DNA of 64,000 nt from Bacillus sp. B15-48 (GCF_016879755.1 NZ_WOFU01000001.1:372001-436000); one strand, 5' to 3'. Shown: positions 46,455 through 56,740, counted from the stretch's first letter. The notes: generated by a model not told the origin, from the letters alone. A program made the numbers and translations.

Positions 46455-48368
46455 ATGAAACTGCTAGAAAAAGGCAATATCGGAAAAATGGAACTTAGAA
46501 ACCGTGTATTCATGGCACCAATGGGCACGGCAACGGAGCCTGATGGTTCATTTTCAGACAGATCCATCCGTTATTATGAAGAAAGAGCAAAAGGCGGGAC
46601 AGCCCTAATCATTACCGGGGCCAATCAAGTTACGACGAAGTATGAAGCAAAAGCATGTAATGTTTTAGATACTCATCGTTCTTTTGAACAATTAAATTTT
46701 CTAGCACGTCGAATCCATAATCATGGCGCGAAACTTTGCCTGCAAATCACCCCTGGACTTGGGAGAATGCAGTTACCGACAAGGGAAGGTGCCCCATACT
46801 CATGTAGTGAAGTAGACGCCTTTTGGTTCCCTGAGATCACCTGTAAACCGTATTCAATTGAACAAATCCAAGACATTGTTCAGAAAATGGGCGAAGGTGC
46901 CGCAAAAGCAAAGGCTGCAGGAGTAGACGCGATTGAACTTCATGCCTATGGCGGCTATTTAATGGACCAATTCCAATCAACTTTATGGAATAAACGAACA
47001 GACGAATATGGCGGTGACTTACAAGGAAGAATGCGCTTTACTCTTGAAATCATTGCGGAAGTTAAAAAGACATGCGGTGAAAACTTCCCTATCCTTGTAA
47101 AATATACTCCTTACCATGGAGTAGAAGGTGGTCGTGAATTGCCAGAGGGAATCGAAATCTCCAAAATGCTGGAAGCAGCAGGTGTCGCTGCCCTTCATAT
47201 TGATGTTGGCTGTTATGAAGCATGGTATAAAGCCATTAACACCGTTTATGAAGAGGCTCCAACCCAAATTGATATCGCCAATGAAGTCAGAAAACATGTT
47301 ACCATCCCAGTGATGTCGCAAGGAAAACTTGGAAACCCAGGATTAGCTGAAAAATGCCTCCAAGAAGGAAAAACTGATTTTATCGGACTAGGCCATCAAT
47401 CGTTAGCCGATCCAAATTGGGTCAATAAAGTAAAACGCCATGAAACATATGATATCGTTCCTTGTATTGGCTGTAATGAATGTCTTTATGCTGGTTTTAC
47501 CGGAAAAATCATTCATTGTGCTGTGAATCCGCTCTGTTTTAATGAAGATTATTATCCAGTGACAAAAGCAACGGAGAAAAAACGTGTACTCGTTATCGGG
47601 GCAGGACCTGGAGGAATGGAAGCGGCGATAACCGCAGCGGAAAGAGGTCTTGAAGTTGAGCTTTGGGAGAAAACGAATCAACTTGGTGGGACTTTATTAG
47701 CAGCAGGCGGACCGAGATTTAAGAAGGGCGTTGCCAATTATGTTCAATATTTAGCAGGAAAAACGTATCGCAGCAACATTAAGCTTAAATTGATGAAAGA
47801 AGCAACAATGGAAGAAGTGATGGCCGGCAACTTTGATAAGGTCATCCTTGCAACAGGTTCTCGTGCATCCATTCCACCGATAAAGGGAATTGAGGACAAT
47901 GCAAAAGTCGTGATGGCGAATGATATTTTAACAGATAAAAAGAAATACGGAGATAAAGTCGTTGTCATTGGCGGTGGTCTCGTCGGTTGTGAAGCAGCTG
48001 CTCATTGTGCGGAAAAAGCCGAAAAAGTAACCGTCATTGAAATGTTAGATGATATTTTAGTAACAGCTGACCATTGTTTGAACAATGACCAATCGCTCCG
48101 ACAATTGTTAAAAGACAATGAAATTTCAATTATCTCTAAAGCAAAGGTAACGAATTTGACCGATGCAGCAGTCGAATATGTTCTTGAAGGAGAGCAATAT
48201 ACATTAGAGGCGGATACAATCGTCATTGCTGCAGGCTATGTTTCAAATGACGAACTTTTTGATCAGCTAAATGGCAAAGTCGACATTGATAAAATTGGTG
48301 ATGCTGTTCAGCCAGATAAAATATTAACAGCGGTTCACCAAGGATTCCACCTTGCTCGGAGCCTATAA
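46455..48368 (+). CDS. 2,4-dienoyl-CoA reductase-like NADH:flavin oxidoreductase
   Basis: A 637-residue enzyme: N-terminal Old Yellow Enzyme TIM barrel (about 1-325; RVFMAPMGT, IELHAYGGYLMDQF), a 4Fe-4S site near residues 337-356 (CIGCNECLYAGF then IIHCAVNP) and C-terminal FAD/NAD domains (about 375-635; VLVIGAGPGGMEAAITA, VVVIGGGLVGCEAAAH). The layout is that of FadH, trimethylamine dehydrogenase and BaiCD/enoate reductases. It should reduce an activated C=C bond with NADH; the substrate is not deducible. GGAGGG precedes the ATG. The Fnr box at 46293 suggests use without oxygen. Confidence 0.87.
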   Translation: MKLLEKGNIGKMELRNRVFMAPMGTATEPDGSFSDRSIRYYEERAKGGTALIITGANQVTTKYEAKACNVLDTHRSFEQLNFLARRIHNHGAKLCLQITPGLGRMQLPTREGAPYSCSEVDAFWFPEITCKPYSIEQIQDIVQKMGEGAAKAKAAGVDAIELHAYGGYLMDQFQSTLWNKRTDEYGGDLQGRMRFTLEIIAEVKKTCGENFPILVKYTPYHGVEGGRELPEGIEISKMLEAAGVAALHIDVGCYEAWYKAINTVYEEAPTQIDIANEVRKHVTIPVMSQGKLGNPGLAEKCLQEGKTDFIGLGHQSLADPNWVNKVKRHETYDIVPCIGCNECLYAGFTGKIIHCAVNPLCFNEDYYPVTKATEKKRVLVIGAGPGGMEAAITAAERGLEVELWEKTNQLGGTLLAAGGPRFKKGVANYVQYLAGKTYRSNIKLKLMKEATMEEVMAGNFDKVILATGSRASIPPIKGIEDNAKVVMANDILTDKKKYGDKVVVIGGGLVGCEAAAHCAEKAEKVTVIEMLDDILVTADHCLNNDQSLRQLLKDNEISIISKAKVTNLTDAAVEYVLEGEQYTLEADTIVIAAGYVSNDELFDQLNGKVDIDKIGDAVQPDKILTAVHQGFHLARSL

Positions 48369-48376
48369 TAGTTTTG

Positions 48377-48414
48377 AACAAGCACCCCCTATTGGCGGCG
48401 GTGCTTGTTTTTTA
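48377..48414 (+). terminator. Terminator after the flavoenzyme gene
   Basis: AACAAGCACC pairs with GGTGCTTGTT, followed by TTTTTA, nine bases after the stop. Confidence 0.88.
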
Positions 48415-48491
48415 TTCCCCGATTCGCCCGTTCCCTTTTTGAAATGATGGGCATATGATGATGAATGAAAACGCGGAGGGGAATGATAGAA

Positions 48492-49394
48492 GTGTATAAT
48501 GGTTCTCAGATGAATGGATATCCTTTTTACCCAAATACGAACGGCCTGACAAGAAGTCATGAGGAAAATACACAAAAAGTGAGTGAAACGATTCTTGCTG
48601 CAATCAAGCGAGAGGCTTCTACTGTTGAACTTTATAAGCAATTAGCGAATGCAGCGCCAAATGAAACGCATAAAAGTGGCATTCTTTATGCGTTGGAGAG
48701 AAAAAAAAGCAATCTAATCCAATTCACAAATCTATATATCAGCTTTACGGGAACACAACCTACGTTCGAAGTTGAGCTTCGTCCGTTCCAAAGTTACCAA
48801 GAAGGTTTACAGATTGCTTATGAAACAGAGGTAGAGGGATATAAAGAGGATCAGCAGCGTTATTTACTTACTCAACATCCACAAGTGCGCAATGTGCTTT
48901 TATGGGCTTTAGCTGGTGAACAGGAAAATGCCGCTCGGTTCGAGTTTTTAAATGGGGAAGCATTAAATCAAATTACCGATTATGGCACAAAACCGTTTGT
49001 CGTTAATATTGAACAGGTTACAAAGCAAAACAATACGTTCCGAACCGCTTTATGGACAGGAACGCATTTGCAAGTCACACTGATGAGTATAAATGTCGGC
49101 GAAGATATCGGCTTAGAAGTCCACCCAACACTAGATCAATTTTTACGGCTTGAACAAGGGCAAGGCATTGTTCAAATGGGAGCGGACAAAGACCGCTTAG
49201 ATTTTCAGAGAAGAGTTGCTGATGATTTTGTCATTTTGATTCCTGCTGGCACATGGCATAATCTAACCAACACAGGGAATATCCCACTGAAACTTTACTC
49301 GATCTATGCACCGCCAGAGCATCCATTTGGAACCGTTCATGAAACGAAAGCCATTGCCATGGCTGCTGAAGAAGAACATCATCATCATGAATAA
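48492..49394 (+). CDS. Cupin protein with N-terminal ferritin-like helices
   Basis: A 300-residue protein. The N-terminal part (about 30-155) is helical with Glu/His-bearing segments (AAIKREASTVELYKQLANAA, AYETEVEGYKEDQQRYLL) like a rubrerythrin/ferritin-like four-helix bundle. A cupin barrel follows (about 165-280; GEDIGLEVHPTLDQFLRLEQ, PAGTWHNLTNTGN), then a His-rich end. I use GTG 48492, ten bases after GGAGGGG; in-frame ATGs at 48465 and 48483 overlap or precede that site. Reaction unknown; metal binding is likely from the His pattern. Confidence 0.72.
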   Translation: MYNGSQMNGYPFYPNTNGLTRSHEENTQKVSETILAAIKREASTVELYKQLANAAPNETHKSGILYALERKKSNLIQFTNLYISFTGTQPTFEVELRPFQSYQEGLQIAYETEVEGYKEDQQRYLLTQHPQVRNVLLWALAGEQENAARFEFLNGEALNQITDYGTKPFVVNIEQVTKQNNTFRTALWTGTHLQVTLMSINVGEDIGLEVHPTLDQFLRLEQGQGIVQMGADKDRLDFQRRVADDFVILIPAGTWHNLTNTGNIPLKLYSIYAPPEHPFGTVHETKAIAMAAEEEHHHHE

Positions 49395-49431
49395 GAGTTT
49401 TTTGACCGTTGACTCTTTTAAAATAGAGAAA

Positions 49432-49464
49432 AACCGGGCAAATTGAATTGTTGCCCGGTCCTTT
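49432..49464 (+). terminator. Hairpin terminator before array E
   Basis: ACCGGGCAA pairs with TTGCCCGGT across a nine-base loop, followed by CCTTTTG. It is the close relative of the hairpin at 8492-8523. A smaller AAGAGT/ACTCTT hairpin just after the cupin stop (49393-49420) precedes it. Confidence 0.7.
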
Positions 49465-49525
49465 TGTCCTACATTTGAAAGTTCATTTACATAGTTCTAA
49501 GGTTAATAACTCGTTTGGTTATTAA

Positions 49526-49850
49526 GATGATTGGTAGTAATCAGATTAAAAAGATGGATTGGAATTTTCATTAATAGGCTAAGTTTTACTGCTAGTACTT
49601 GGATTAAACGCGATTTTCAGCTTGGTTTTATACTAGTACTTGGATTAAACCGTTTTTTTGCCGTTTTTTATTACTAGTACAAGGATTATATCGGCCTTCT
49701 GACCTCATTTTATCGCTAGTACTCGGATTAAACCCTCAATTTACAGCGGTTTATTTCGAGTACTAGCAATATATCAACAAGATTTAGTGTTTTTAATCCG
49801 CGTACTTGGATTAAAAAACGCGTTACCAGCATTATCGTTCAAAAAACCTA
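49526..49850 (+). repeat. AGTACT palindrome array, copy E
   Basis: Within the 590-nt gap between convergent cupin and histidine kinase genes. Core positions are a decayed site at 49537, then 49595, 49636, 49677, 49719, 49760 and 49802, spacings 58, 41, 41, 42, 41, 42. The last five spacings and sequences match A, B and C; the tail CGCGTTACCAGCATTATC (about 49818-49835) follows. Left flank GTTAATAACTCG also matches copy A. Confidence 0.9.
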
Positions 49851-49984
49851 CGGAACAATCAATTTTTTCACAAGTCTGATGCCAAAACTTATACTTTCAT
49901 ACCTTTTAACCGATTGGTGTGCCGCTAAGGGGCGGTTTGCCTATTAGCGAAAAAAATCTTTCGCCTTATTTTTAATCGTTCAGT

Positions 49985-52687
49985 TTAATAGAGCCAAACT
50001 TTCAGCAAGGATAGCAGGTTTTCAAGATTTACTGGTTTGCTAATATAGTCTGATGCCCCGGCTTCGATACATTTTTGACGGTCTTCTTTCATTGCTTTTG
50101 CCGTGAGGGCGATTACTGGAAGTCTCTCGTATTCTTTCATGTTGCGAATCGCTTTAATCGTTTCATATCCATCGAGTTCTGGCATCATAATATCGGTTAA
50201 TACTAAATCGATATCAGCCTTTTCTTCTAAAATTTTCAACGCTTCCTTGCCGTTCTCTGCGAAATGAACATTTAATCCAAAATCTTCCAAAGCGACCGTT
50301 AGAGCATAAACATTTCGCATATCGTCATCGACTAATAAAACATGATGTCCTGCAAGAATATTTTCTGTCTCCTTGTTCTTTTCCGGAATCAAATTTTCTA
50401 ACTCTTTGTTATTCATTTCGGAAAACAGCATTCTACCCTGCTTATTTTCCCCTACCGAACCTGATTCGACAGCAGCCGCCACTTCTTTTTCACTGTTCAT
50501 CATCCCTACATCAACCGGTAAATAGAGGGTGAAGATGCTTCCTTGTTCTTTCTTGCTTTCAAGGGTAATCGTTCCGCCAAGAAGCTCCGCCATTCCTTGA
50601 CTGATTGACAAGCCTAATCCGGTGCCCCCATATTTACGGCTTGAGGTGCCATCCGCCTGTTGAAATGCTTCAAAAATAAGTCCTCTTTTATTTTCTGGCA
50701 CTCCAATCCCAGTATCAATTACGGAAAAAGCGATTAGTTCTCGCTCCCCCTGTATTGCCTTCATTACTTTCATCGTAACTTTCCCATTTTCAGTAAACTT
50801 CAACGCATTCGAAACGAGATTTTTTAATACTTGATAGACTTTTTGTTCATCTGAGAGGATATATGTCGGTACATCATGTTCGACCTCCACTTCATATTGA
50901 ATGCCCTTTTGCTCGGCAATCGCATGAAATTGTTTTTTAACTAAGCTCACAATTTCTTTCACATTCGTTTCGGTTAATTCGACCTCCACTTTACCGGACT
51001 CGATTTTAGCCAAATCTAAAATTTCATTAATGAGCTCTAGTAACTCCTTTCCAGCTGAATAAATGGTATTCGCATATTCCTGCTGTTTGTCTGTTAAATT
51101 TCCCTCTTTGTTATCTAACAAAATTTGCGCTAAAACTAATAAACTATTTAATGGAGTTCTTAGCTCATGGGACATATTTGCCAGAAACTCTGATTTATAT
51201 TGCGATCCTAACAATACTTGCTTCGTCTTCTCCTCTAAGGCGAGTTTTGCCTCTTGTAATTCTTGCAAGCGTTGTTCTGATTGTTTATACTGAGCCTCCA
51301 GCTCTTCATTCATTGTTCGCAATTCTTCCTGTTGCAGTTGAAGCTCTTCTGATTGATCCTGAAGTTCTTCATTCAGTTCCTGTGTCTGGCCCAACAGCTC
51401 TTTTACTTCCATTTGTTTTTGAATTCGGTTCATGACAATTCCAAGCTGGTCCGTGATTCCGTCAAGCAATTCTTCATATGGACCTGAAAAATGATTGATG
51501 CTAGCCAACTCCAGAATGGCAAGAATCTCATCATTTTGTTGAATCGGCAAGATAATGAGCTGATTGATTCTCGCCTCAACCATGCCAGTCGTTACCTTCA
51601 TTTCATCTTTTACGAGCGGTTGAAGGTGGATGATCTGTCCATTCTCCAAACATTGTCCAACTAGATCCTCGCCGATTTCTATTTTTTCTTTTGCTTTGTC
51701 CCCACCATAAGTGGCTAACTTACGCAAATAAGGTTGCCTTTCCTTCGTTTCTTTTAAATAGATGACACCATAATTCGCGTCAATCATCGGAGAAAGTGCT
51801 TGAAGGTAACTCGTCCCTAAGCTTTCCAAATCATGCATATCTTGTGTTACCGTGTGGAGCTCTGTTAGTTTCGTTTTTACCCAGTTTTGTTCCTCAATAT
51901 CTTCTTTATGGAGCCGCGCTTTCGTTTCATGAACTTCCAATGTCGCCGCCATTTCGTTATAGGCTTGAGCAATTTCACCAATTTCATCGGTGTTAATAAT
52001 TGGGATTCGTGGGAGCTGCTCAGAACCATTTTCGACACTATTCATGACTGCTTTTACTTTTCGTAAGCGTTTCGTAATTTTTGAAATCGACCAAAAGGAC
52101 AAAGCAACCCCAAACAGTACCGCTAATGCAATCGAGACGATTCCCATATATACGGCTGTCTGAAGCGTTGAGTCCGCTTCTGCAAGAGTATCATCCATCG
52201 CAATTTCCTGGTCTCTGATTAACGATTCCGAATAAGAAACAATTGTGTTCTTTAACGTTTCGGCAACTAATAATTCGCCTGGCTCATTTTCAGTATTTCC
52301 GAGGCTTCTTTTCAGGAGAATTTGCTCCACTTGAACGATATAATCCTCACTTCGTTGTTTTAAAATAGCGATTTGGTCATTTTCCGGACTGTTCGGACTC
52401 AACTCAACGAGCCTGTCTAAAGAATGATACAAACTTCGAATCCGATTATTTAAGGAATCATAGCTCGTGCTAGATAAAGTACCGATATCGCCTTCTACAT
52501 CTGCATGTATATAAATTGCTTCTCTAGTCGTATTAACTAAATGTTTGATCCGTTCATAACGATTTTTAACTAGTTCATTAATTTCTTTATTTTGATTATT
52601 TGATAGATTAATATTAACTACCAATAAGATCGTCATTAAAAATAGCATAATTCCAAAGCCTAAATAGAGCCTTGTGCTAAACCTCAT
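49985..52687 (-). CDS. Hybrid sensor histidine kinase with HAMP, GAF and receiver domains
   Basis: A 900-residue membrane kinase: helix 1 (about 8-28), an extracellular four-helix sensor (about 30-175), helix 2 (about 178-200), HAMP (about 200-255), GAF (about 280-425), a Gln/Glu-rich coiled coil (about 430-490), HisKA with His near 506 in [16 protein letters not shown], HATPase (about 615-735; [18 protein letters not shown]) and a C-terminal receiver (about 783-898; [27 protein letters not shown] with the Asp near 834). No partner regulator adjoins, so output goes to an unlinked phosphotransfer protein or regulator. Signal unknown. Confidence 0.9.
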   Translation of the reverse strand: MRFSTRLYLGFGIMLFLMTILLVVNINLSNNQNKEINELVKNRYERIKHLVNTTREAIYIHADVEGDIGTLSSTSYDSLNNRIRSLYHSLDRLVELSPNSPENDQIAILKQRSEDYIVQVEQILLKRSLGNTENEPGELLVAETLKNTIVSYSESLIRDQEIAMDDTLAEADSTLQTAVYMGIVSIALAVLFGVALSFWSISKITKRLRKVKAVMNSVENGSEQLPRIPIINTDEIGEIAQAYNEMAATLEVHETKARLHKEDIEEQNWVKTKLTELHTVTQDMHDLESLGTSYLQALSPMIDANYGVIYLKETKERQPYLRKLATYGGDKAKEKIEIGEDLVGQCLENGQIIHLQPLVKDEMKVTTGMVEARINQLIILPIQQNDEILAILELASINHFSGPYEELLDGITDQLGIVMNRIQKQMEVKELLGQTQELNEELQDQSEELQLQQEELRTMNEELEAQYKQSEQRLQELQEAKLALEEKTKQVLLGSQYKSEFLANMSHELRTPLNSLLVLAQILLDNKEGNLTDKQQEYANTIYSAGKELLELINEILDLAKIESGKVEVELTETNVKEIVSLVKKQFHAIAEQKGIQYEVEVEHDVPTYILSDEQKVYQVLKNLVSNALKFTENGKVTMKVMKAIQGERELIAFSVIDTGIGVPENKRGLIFEAFQQADGTSSRKYGGTGLGLSISQGMAELLGGTITLESKKEQGSIFTLYLPVDVGMMNSEKEVAAAVESGSVGENKQGRMLFSEMNNKELENLIPEKNKETENILAGHHVLLVDDDMRNVYALTVALEDFGLNVHFAENGKEALKILEEKADIDLVLTDIMMPELDGYETIKAIRNMKEYERLPVIALTAKAMKEDRQKCIEAGASDYISKPVNLENLLSLLKVWLY

Positions 52688-52814
52688 GATTCCACCTCTT
52701 CCGATATATGGCTTCTACCTTCGTTTTGAGTTTTTTGAATTTTTAGATATATCCTCGAATATAACCTATACTGAAAATTTTGTCAATTCATCCCCGAAAA
52801 TAGGCTAAATTGCG

Positions 52815-52846
52815 TAAAAAAAGAACAGCTGAACACTGTTCTTAAA
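52815..52846 (-). terminator. Terminator of the YitT gene
   Basis: AAGAACAG pairs with CTGTTCTT; on the minus strand it leads into TTTTTTTACG, about 80 nt after the YitT stop. Confidence 0.8.
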
Positions 52847-52924
52847 AATAGATCGGTTCTTTATCTTAGCACACGTAGTACGTTAGCTTTTTATCATAAG
52901 CACTTTGAAAATAAATTATCCGAA

Positions 52925-53491
52925 CTACAACCTCTCATAACAAATCGATGCGAGAGTGCCGGCAATTAAAATCGTAATCGATGAATAAACGACACTTTTC
53001 AGGCCCAGTGTTTGGTAGCCAAGGATGACGATGAACACATCAATGATAAAAATAATCAGACCGATATTCAGCGGAGTTGCCTTCGAAATGAAATAGGCGA
53101 TTAAATCGGTGCCCCCGGTACTTGTCTTATATCGAAGCATCAAACCGACAGCGATTCCACAAATGGCTCCTCCTAAAATCGCACTAAGCCAAATCGGAAG
53201 GACAAATTGATAAGGGGCTAATAAATCAATAAAAATCGCAGTGACGATCATTCCATAGAAACTGCCATGAAATTGGGGGCGATCCACTACCCATGCATAA
53301 ATAATGAGTGGAACACTTAATAATGCCGACCAAAGGCCCGTCTGAAAATCAAAATAATAATGGAGAATTAACGCAATGCCAATAATGCCCCCATCAAGCA
53401 AATGATGTGGAACTAAAAATCCATTTATCCCAATTCCAAGCAGAATACTTCCAGTAAACAATGCGGCAACTCTAGCGAAAATTTTAACCAC
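52925..53491 (-). CDS. Short YitT-family membrane protein
   Basis: A 188-residue protein with five or six membrane helices and the YitT signature FLVPHHLLDGGIIGIALIL near residue 25 and YKTSTGGTDLIAYFIS near 122. Usual YitT proteins are about 280 residues with a cytosolic DUF2179 tail; this one ends after the membrane part. The start is doubtful: the GTG at 53491 overlaps the AGGTGG ribosome site, and the codon at the best distance after AGGTGG is ATT (53482), not a usual start. Function of the family is unclear. Confidence 0.75.
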   Translation of the reverse strand: MVKIFARVAALFTGSILLGIGINGFLVPHHLLDGGIIGIALILHYYFDFQTGLWSALLSVPLIIYAWVVDRPQFHGSFYGMIVTAIFIDLLAPYQFVLPIWLSAILGGAICGIAVGLMLRYKTSTGGTDLIAYFISKATPLNIGLIIFIIDVFIVILGYQTLGLKSVVYSSITILIAGTLASICYERL

Positions 53492-53650
53492 CTCATTTTT
53501 TTACGAACAAAAGTCCCTTTTCATACTTATGAAACCTGTCCACCATTTATTCAATCGCTCACTCACACCTTAAAAAATCTTATTACACAAAAAATTGGAG
53601 CGAGGCGTGACAGCAAGTGCAAAAGGCGGTAAAATGAAAAAAATGAATAA

Positions 53651-53811
53651 AAGCAAGTAGGTGCCCCGTTCGGGGAGAATAGGGAATGAAGTGGAATTCT
53701 TCAGCGGTCCCGCCACTGTATAGGAGAGTTACATCGATAATGCCACTGGTGTTTAAACTGGGAAGGCCGATGAAACGATGACCCTGAGCCAGGAGACCTG
53801 CCTACTTGCTT
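53651..53811 (+). ncRNA. Cobalamin (B12) riboswitch
   Basis: P1 arms AGCAAGTAGG and CCTACTTGCT enclose the conserved cobalamin-riboswitch core: GGGAATGAAGTGGAATTCTTC, then CCCGCCACTGTA, a GCCACTGG segment and the B12-box-like GAGCCAGGAGACCTGCC. It is followed by an intrinsic terminator and then cobT, so it should lower cobT expression by early termination when B12 is plentiful. Confidence 0.95.
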
Positions 53812-53830
53812 GTTATCATATAGATGATGG

Positions 53831-53880
53831 AAAAGTCTGTAGTTTATTTGTAATTGAAATAAACTACAGACTTTTTTTAT
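53831..53880 (+). terminator. Riboswitch-controlled terminator before cobT
   Basis: AAAAGTCTGTAGTTTATTT pairs with AAATAAACTACAGACTTTT, then a long T-run. It lies 20 nt after the riboswitch and 25 nt before the cobT start, the expected expression platform. Confidence 0.92.
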
Positions 53881-53904
53881 TTTTTATAAAGGAGAAGATG
53901 AAAA

Positions 53905-54954
53905 GTGGAATTATTAGAACAAACGATTCAGCGAATTGAAGATTTGGATGCAGAAATGATGGTAAATGCGCAGCTTCGAGTCAATCATCTGATTAAACCA
54001 GCGAAAAGTTTAGGAAAGCTCGAGGATTTAGCCGTACGCTTAGCCGGTATAACGAGGCAGCTTTACGCCCCTATCGATAAAAAAGCAGTCATCGTCATGG
54101 CTGCTGATCATGGGGTGTATGAAGAAGGAATTTCTAGCAACCCTCAAGAGGTAACCCTTAATCAAACCCTCGCTTTTCCACAAGGGTTAACTGGAGTTTG
54201 TGCGATTGCAAACGTATCTGGAGCGAAAGTAGTCACTGTTGATATCGGGATTAAAGGAGACATTCCCCGTGATGCTGGAGTGATGATAAAAAAAATAAAG
54301 TATGGCACAGATAACCTTGCAACTGGCCCGGCGATGACAAGAGATGAGGCAATTAAAGCACTCGAGGTTGGCATTGAAATGGCCAATGAAGAGGTCAAAA
54401 ATGGAACGAATCTCCTTGGAACCGGCGAAATGGGCATCGGAAACACGACACCGAGCACTGCGATTTTAGCCGTCCTCGGTGAGTGCGACCCGCTTGAAAT
54501 CACTGGTATAGGCGCTGGCGTTGGCGAAGGTGGAATCGTCCATAAAGCGGCAGTGATCCGCAAGGCAATTGAAGTAAATCAGCCAAACCGTGCTGATGGA
54601 ATTGATGTTCTTGCAAAAGTTGGCGGGCTCGATATCGCCGGCATGGCGGGAGTAATGCTTGGAGCAGCTGCAAATCGGATTCCTGTCGTCATTGATGGCT
54701 ATATTTCTTCCGTAGCTACATTAATTGCGGTTTCAATCGAACCGAAAGTGAGGGAATATCTCATCCCTTCCCATTTCTCAACTGAACCTGGTGCACGCAA
54801 AGCAAGTGAATTATTAGGAGTGGAACCGATGTTACATATGGATATGTGCTTAGGGGAAGGCTCCGGCGCTGCTTTAGCGTTCCCAATTATTGATGCAGCC
54901 TGTCAAATGATGAAACAAATGGCGACCTTTGCAGAAGTGGGCATGGAACTATAA
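53905..54954 (+). CDS. cobT: CobT, nicotinate-nucleotide:dimethylbenzimidazole phosphoribosyltransferase
   Basis: A 349-residue CobT with ADHGVYEEGIS near residue 71, GTGEMGIGNTTPS near 171, GAGVGEGG near 205 and the catalytic Glu in MDMCLGEGSGAA near 316. It makes alpha-ribazole phosphate for the lower ligand of cobalamin. The GTG start at 53905 lies seven bases after AAGGAGAAG. Control is by the upstream riboswitch. No other cob genes adjoin; it is alone with its terminator at 55008-55040. Confidence 0.95.
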   Translation: MELLEQTIQRIEDLDAEMMVNAQLRVNHLIKPAKSLGKLEDLAVRLAGITRQLYAPIDKKAVIVMAADHGVYEEGISSNPQEVTLNQTLAFPQGLTGVCAIANVSGAKVVTVDIGIKGDIPRDAGVMIKKIKYGTDNLATGPAMTRDEAIKALEVGIEMANEEVKNGTNLLGTGEMGIGNTTPSTAILAVLGECDPLEITGIGAGVGEGGIVHKAAVIRKAIEVNQPNRADGIDVLAKVGGLDIAGMAGVMLGAAANRIPVVIDGYISSVATLIAVSIEPKVREYLIPSHFSTEPGARKASELLGVEPMLHMDMCLGEGSGAALAFPIIDAACQMMKQMATFAEVGMEL

Positions 54955-55292
54955 TTGACTCGTTCTGTCGATAATGCATTTTTTTGAATGAATAATACAA
55001 CTGACCAAGAAGGCACAGGCCAGTGCCTTCTGATTTATTTTAACCAGCAACATTAATAAACTACTAAGATGGCATGGACGTTGCTCCTCCCGTTTATTTT
55101 CGACACAACTCGAGGTGTTGTTGCTTGTTTTTTCAGAATATGTCGAATAATTTATTTATTATTCTCCTAAATTTTATATTATTATTGTAAAAGAATTGGA
55201 AATTATCAAAATTGGAAAGGAGGTCACATTTTTTAGCAGGAAGAATTTTCACCTCATCGTTGTTGCAAAAATGAACATAAGGAGGAATACAT
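54955..55292 (+). other. Intergenic region cobT-atoE with terminator
   Basis: AGAAGGCAC/GTGCCTTCT at 55008-55031 followed by TGATTTATTTT terminates cobT. The rest is very AT-rich leader of the AtoE gene. A ribosome-site-like AAAGGAGGT at about 55217 is followed by no usable start codon. I see no gene. Confidence 0.6.
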
Positions 55293-56606
55293 ATGTTTAA
55301 AGCATTGACAGAAGGCAGCGTGAAACTCGTTGGCCGATACTTACCTGACCCTTTTCTATTTTGTGTCATTCTTACGCTCGTCGTATTCGGTTTCGGTTTA
55401 ACCATAGGAAATACGCCTTCGCAAATGGTTCAATTTTGGGGAGAAGGCTTCTGGAATCTATTATCATTCTCAATGCAAATGCTATTAGTCCTTGTAACTG
55501 GTCATACATTAGCGCAGACGCAGTTTTTCAAACGAATTTTGTCATCGGTTGCAGCGACTGTTCATTCTCCAGGAACAGCAATTATGCTCACCACCTTTGT
55601 TTCCGCTTTGGCATCATGGATTAACTGGGGATTTGGATTAGTCATTGGGGCTTTGCTTGCGAAGGAAATTGCAAGAAAAGTAGATAAGGTTGATTATCGC
55701 CTGCTGATTGCGAGCGCCTATTCCGGTTTTATCGTCTGGCATGGCGGATTATCTAGTTCAGTGTCTTTGACGGTTGCCACAAATGATCACTTTGCGATGG
55801 ATATGATTGGGGTTATTCCGACAAGTGAAACCATTTTCTCAGCGATGAATTTAACGATCGTTATCTCACTAGTAATCGCCATTCCAATCTTAAACCGCTT
55901 CATGCACCCAGAACCTGGAAGGGAAATTGTTTATCGTCCAGCCAATGATGCGAAGGAAGAAGTCGCAGTTGCGACCGCAAACAGTACACCTGCTGATAAG
56001 CTAGAAAACAGCAAGCTCATTTCACTCGTAATTTCACTCATTGGATTCTGGTTCATCATTGCATATTTTAGTAGAAATGGATTTAGTCTAAATTTGGATA
56101 TCGTTAACTTTATCTTTCTATTTTTTGCGATTTTCCTGCATCGTACACCTCGTCGGTTTCTTCAGGCAGCAGCTAATGCTGTAAAAGGAACAACGGGAAT
56201 CGTCATACAGTTCCCGTTTTACGCAGGAATCATGGGTATGATGGTAGCTTCCGGTCTTGCTGCAGTCGTTTCTGAATGGTTCGTCAGCGTTTCTAATGAA
56301 ACAACATTCCCACTTTTTGCGTTCTGGAGCGCTGGAATTGTCAATTTCTTTGTTCCATCAGGCGGCGGACAATGGGCCGTACAGGCGCCAATCATGCTGC
56401 CAGCCGGAGCTGAACTCGGTGTCGATGCAGCTAAAACGGCCATCGCCATCGCTTGGGGGGATGCATGGACGAATCTCATCCAACCATTCTGGGCCTTGCC
56501 TGCCTTAGCAATCGCAGGGCTTGGAGCAAGAGACATCATGGGCTATTGCTTAATTATCCTCTTCGTCTCAGGAGCCATTATTTCATTAGGATTTTTGTTA
56601 TTTTAA
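55293..56606 (+). CDS. atoE: AtoE-type short-chain fatty acid permease
   Basis: A 437-residue, about twelve-helix protein of the AtoE/SCFA family: opening VGRYLPDPFLFCVILTLVVF, INWGFGLVIGALLAKE near residue 110, YSGFIVWHGGLSSSVSL near 145 and FFVPSGGGQWAVQAPIML near 350. It is thought to import acetoacetate or short-chain fatty acids. No acetoacetate or thiolase genes adjoin. The ATG follows AAGGAGG. A very strong hairpin terminator comes after. Confidence 0.9.
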   Translation: MFKALTEGSVKLVGRYLPDPFLFCVILTLVVFGFGLTIGNTPSQMVQFWGEGFWNLLSFSMQMLLVLVTGHTLAQTQFFKRILSSVAATVHSPGTAIMLTTFVSALASWINWGFGLVIGALLAKEIARKVDKVDYRLLIASAYSGFIVWHGGLSSSVSLTVATNDHFAMDMIGVIPTSETIFSAMNLTIVISLVIAIPILNRFMHPEPGREIVYRPANDAKEEVAVATANSTPADKLENSKLISLVISLIGFWFIIAYFSRNGFSLNLDIVNFIFLFFAIFLHRTPRRFLQAAANAVKGTTGIVIQFPFYAGIMGMMVASGLAAVVSEWFVSVSNETTFPLFAFWSAGIVNFFVPSGGGQWAVQAPIMLPAGAELGVDAAKTAIAIAWGDAWTNLIQPFWALPALAIAGLGARDIMGYCLIILFVSGAIISLGFLLF

Positions 56607-56616
56607 CAAAAAGAAC

Positions 56617-56661
56617 AAAGGCAATTATTTTTTATTACCATAATAAAAAATAATTGCCTTT
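56617..56661. terminator. Terminator after atoE
   Basis: AAAGGCAATTATTTTTTAT pairs with ATAAAAAATAATTGCCTTT, a near-perfect 19-20 bp stem with a four to six base loop. Confidence 0.85.
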
Positions 56662-56698
56662 ACACAAGCTTTTGCTTTTTAGATGCGTTTACCCATTA

Positions 56699-56740
56699 AA
56701 AAGCCTTTGGAATTCCCTCCAAAGGCTTCTAGTTATTTTT
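56699..56740 (+). terminator. Second hairpin between atoE and the ferredoxin gene
   Basis: AAGCCTTTGGA pairs with TCCAAAGGCTT, followed by CTAGTTATTTTT. It may act as a second terminator for atoE; the gene beyond is convergent. Confidence 0.65.
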
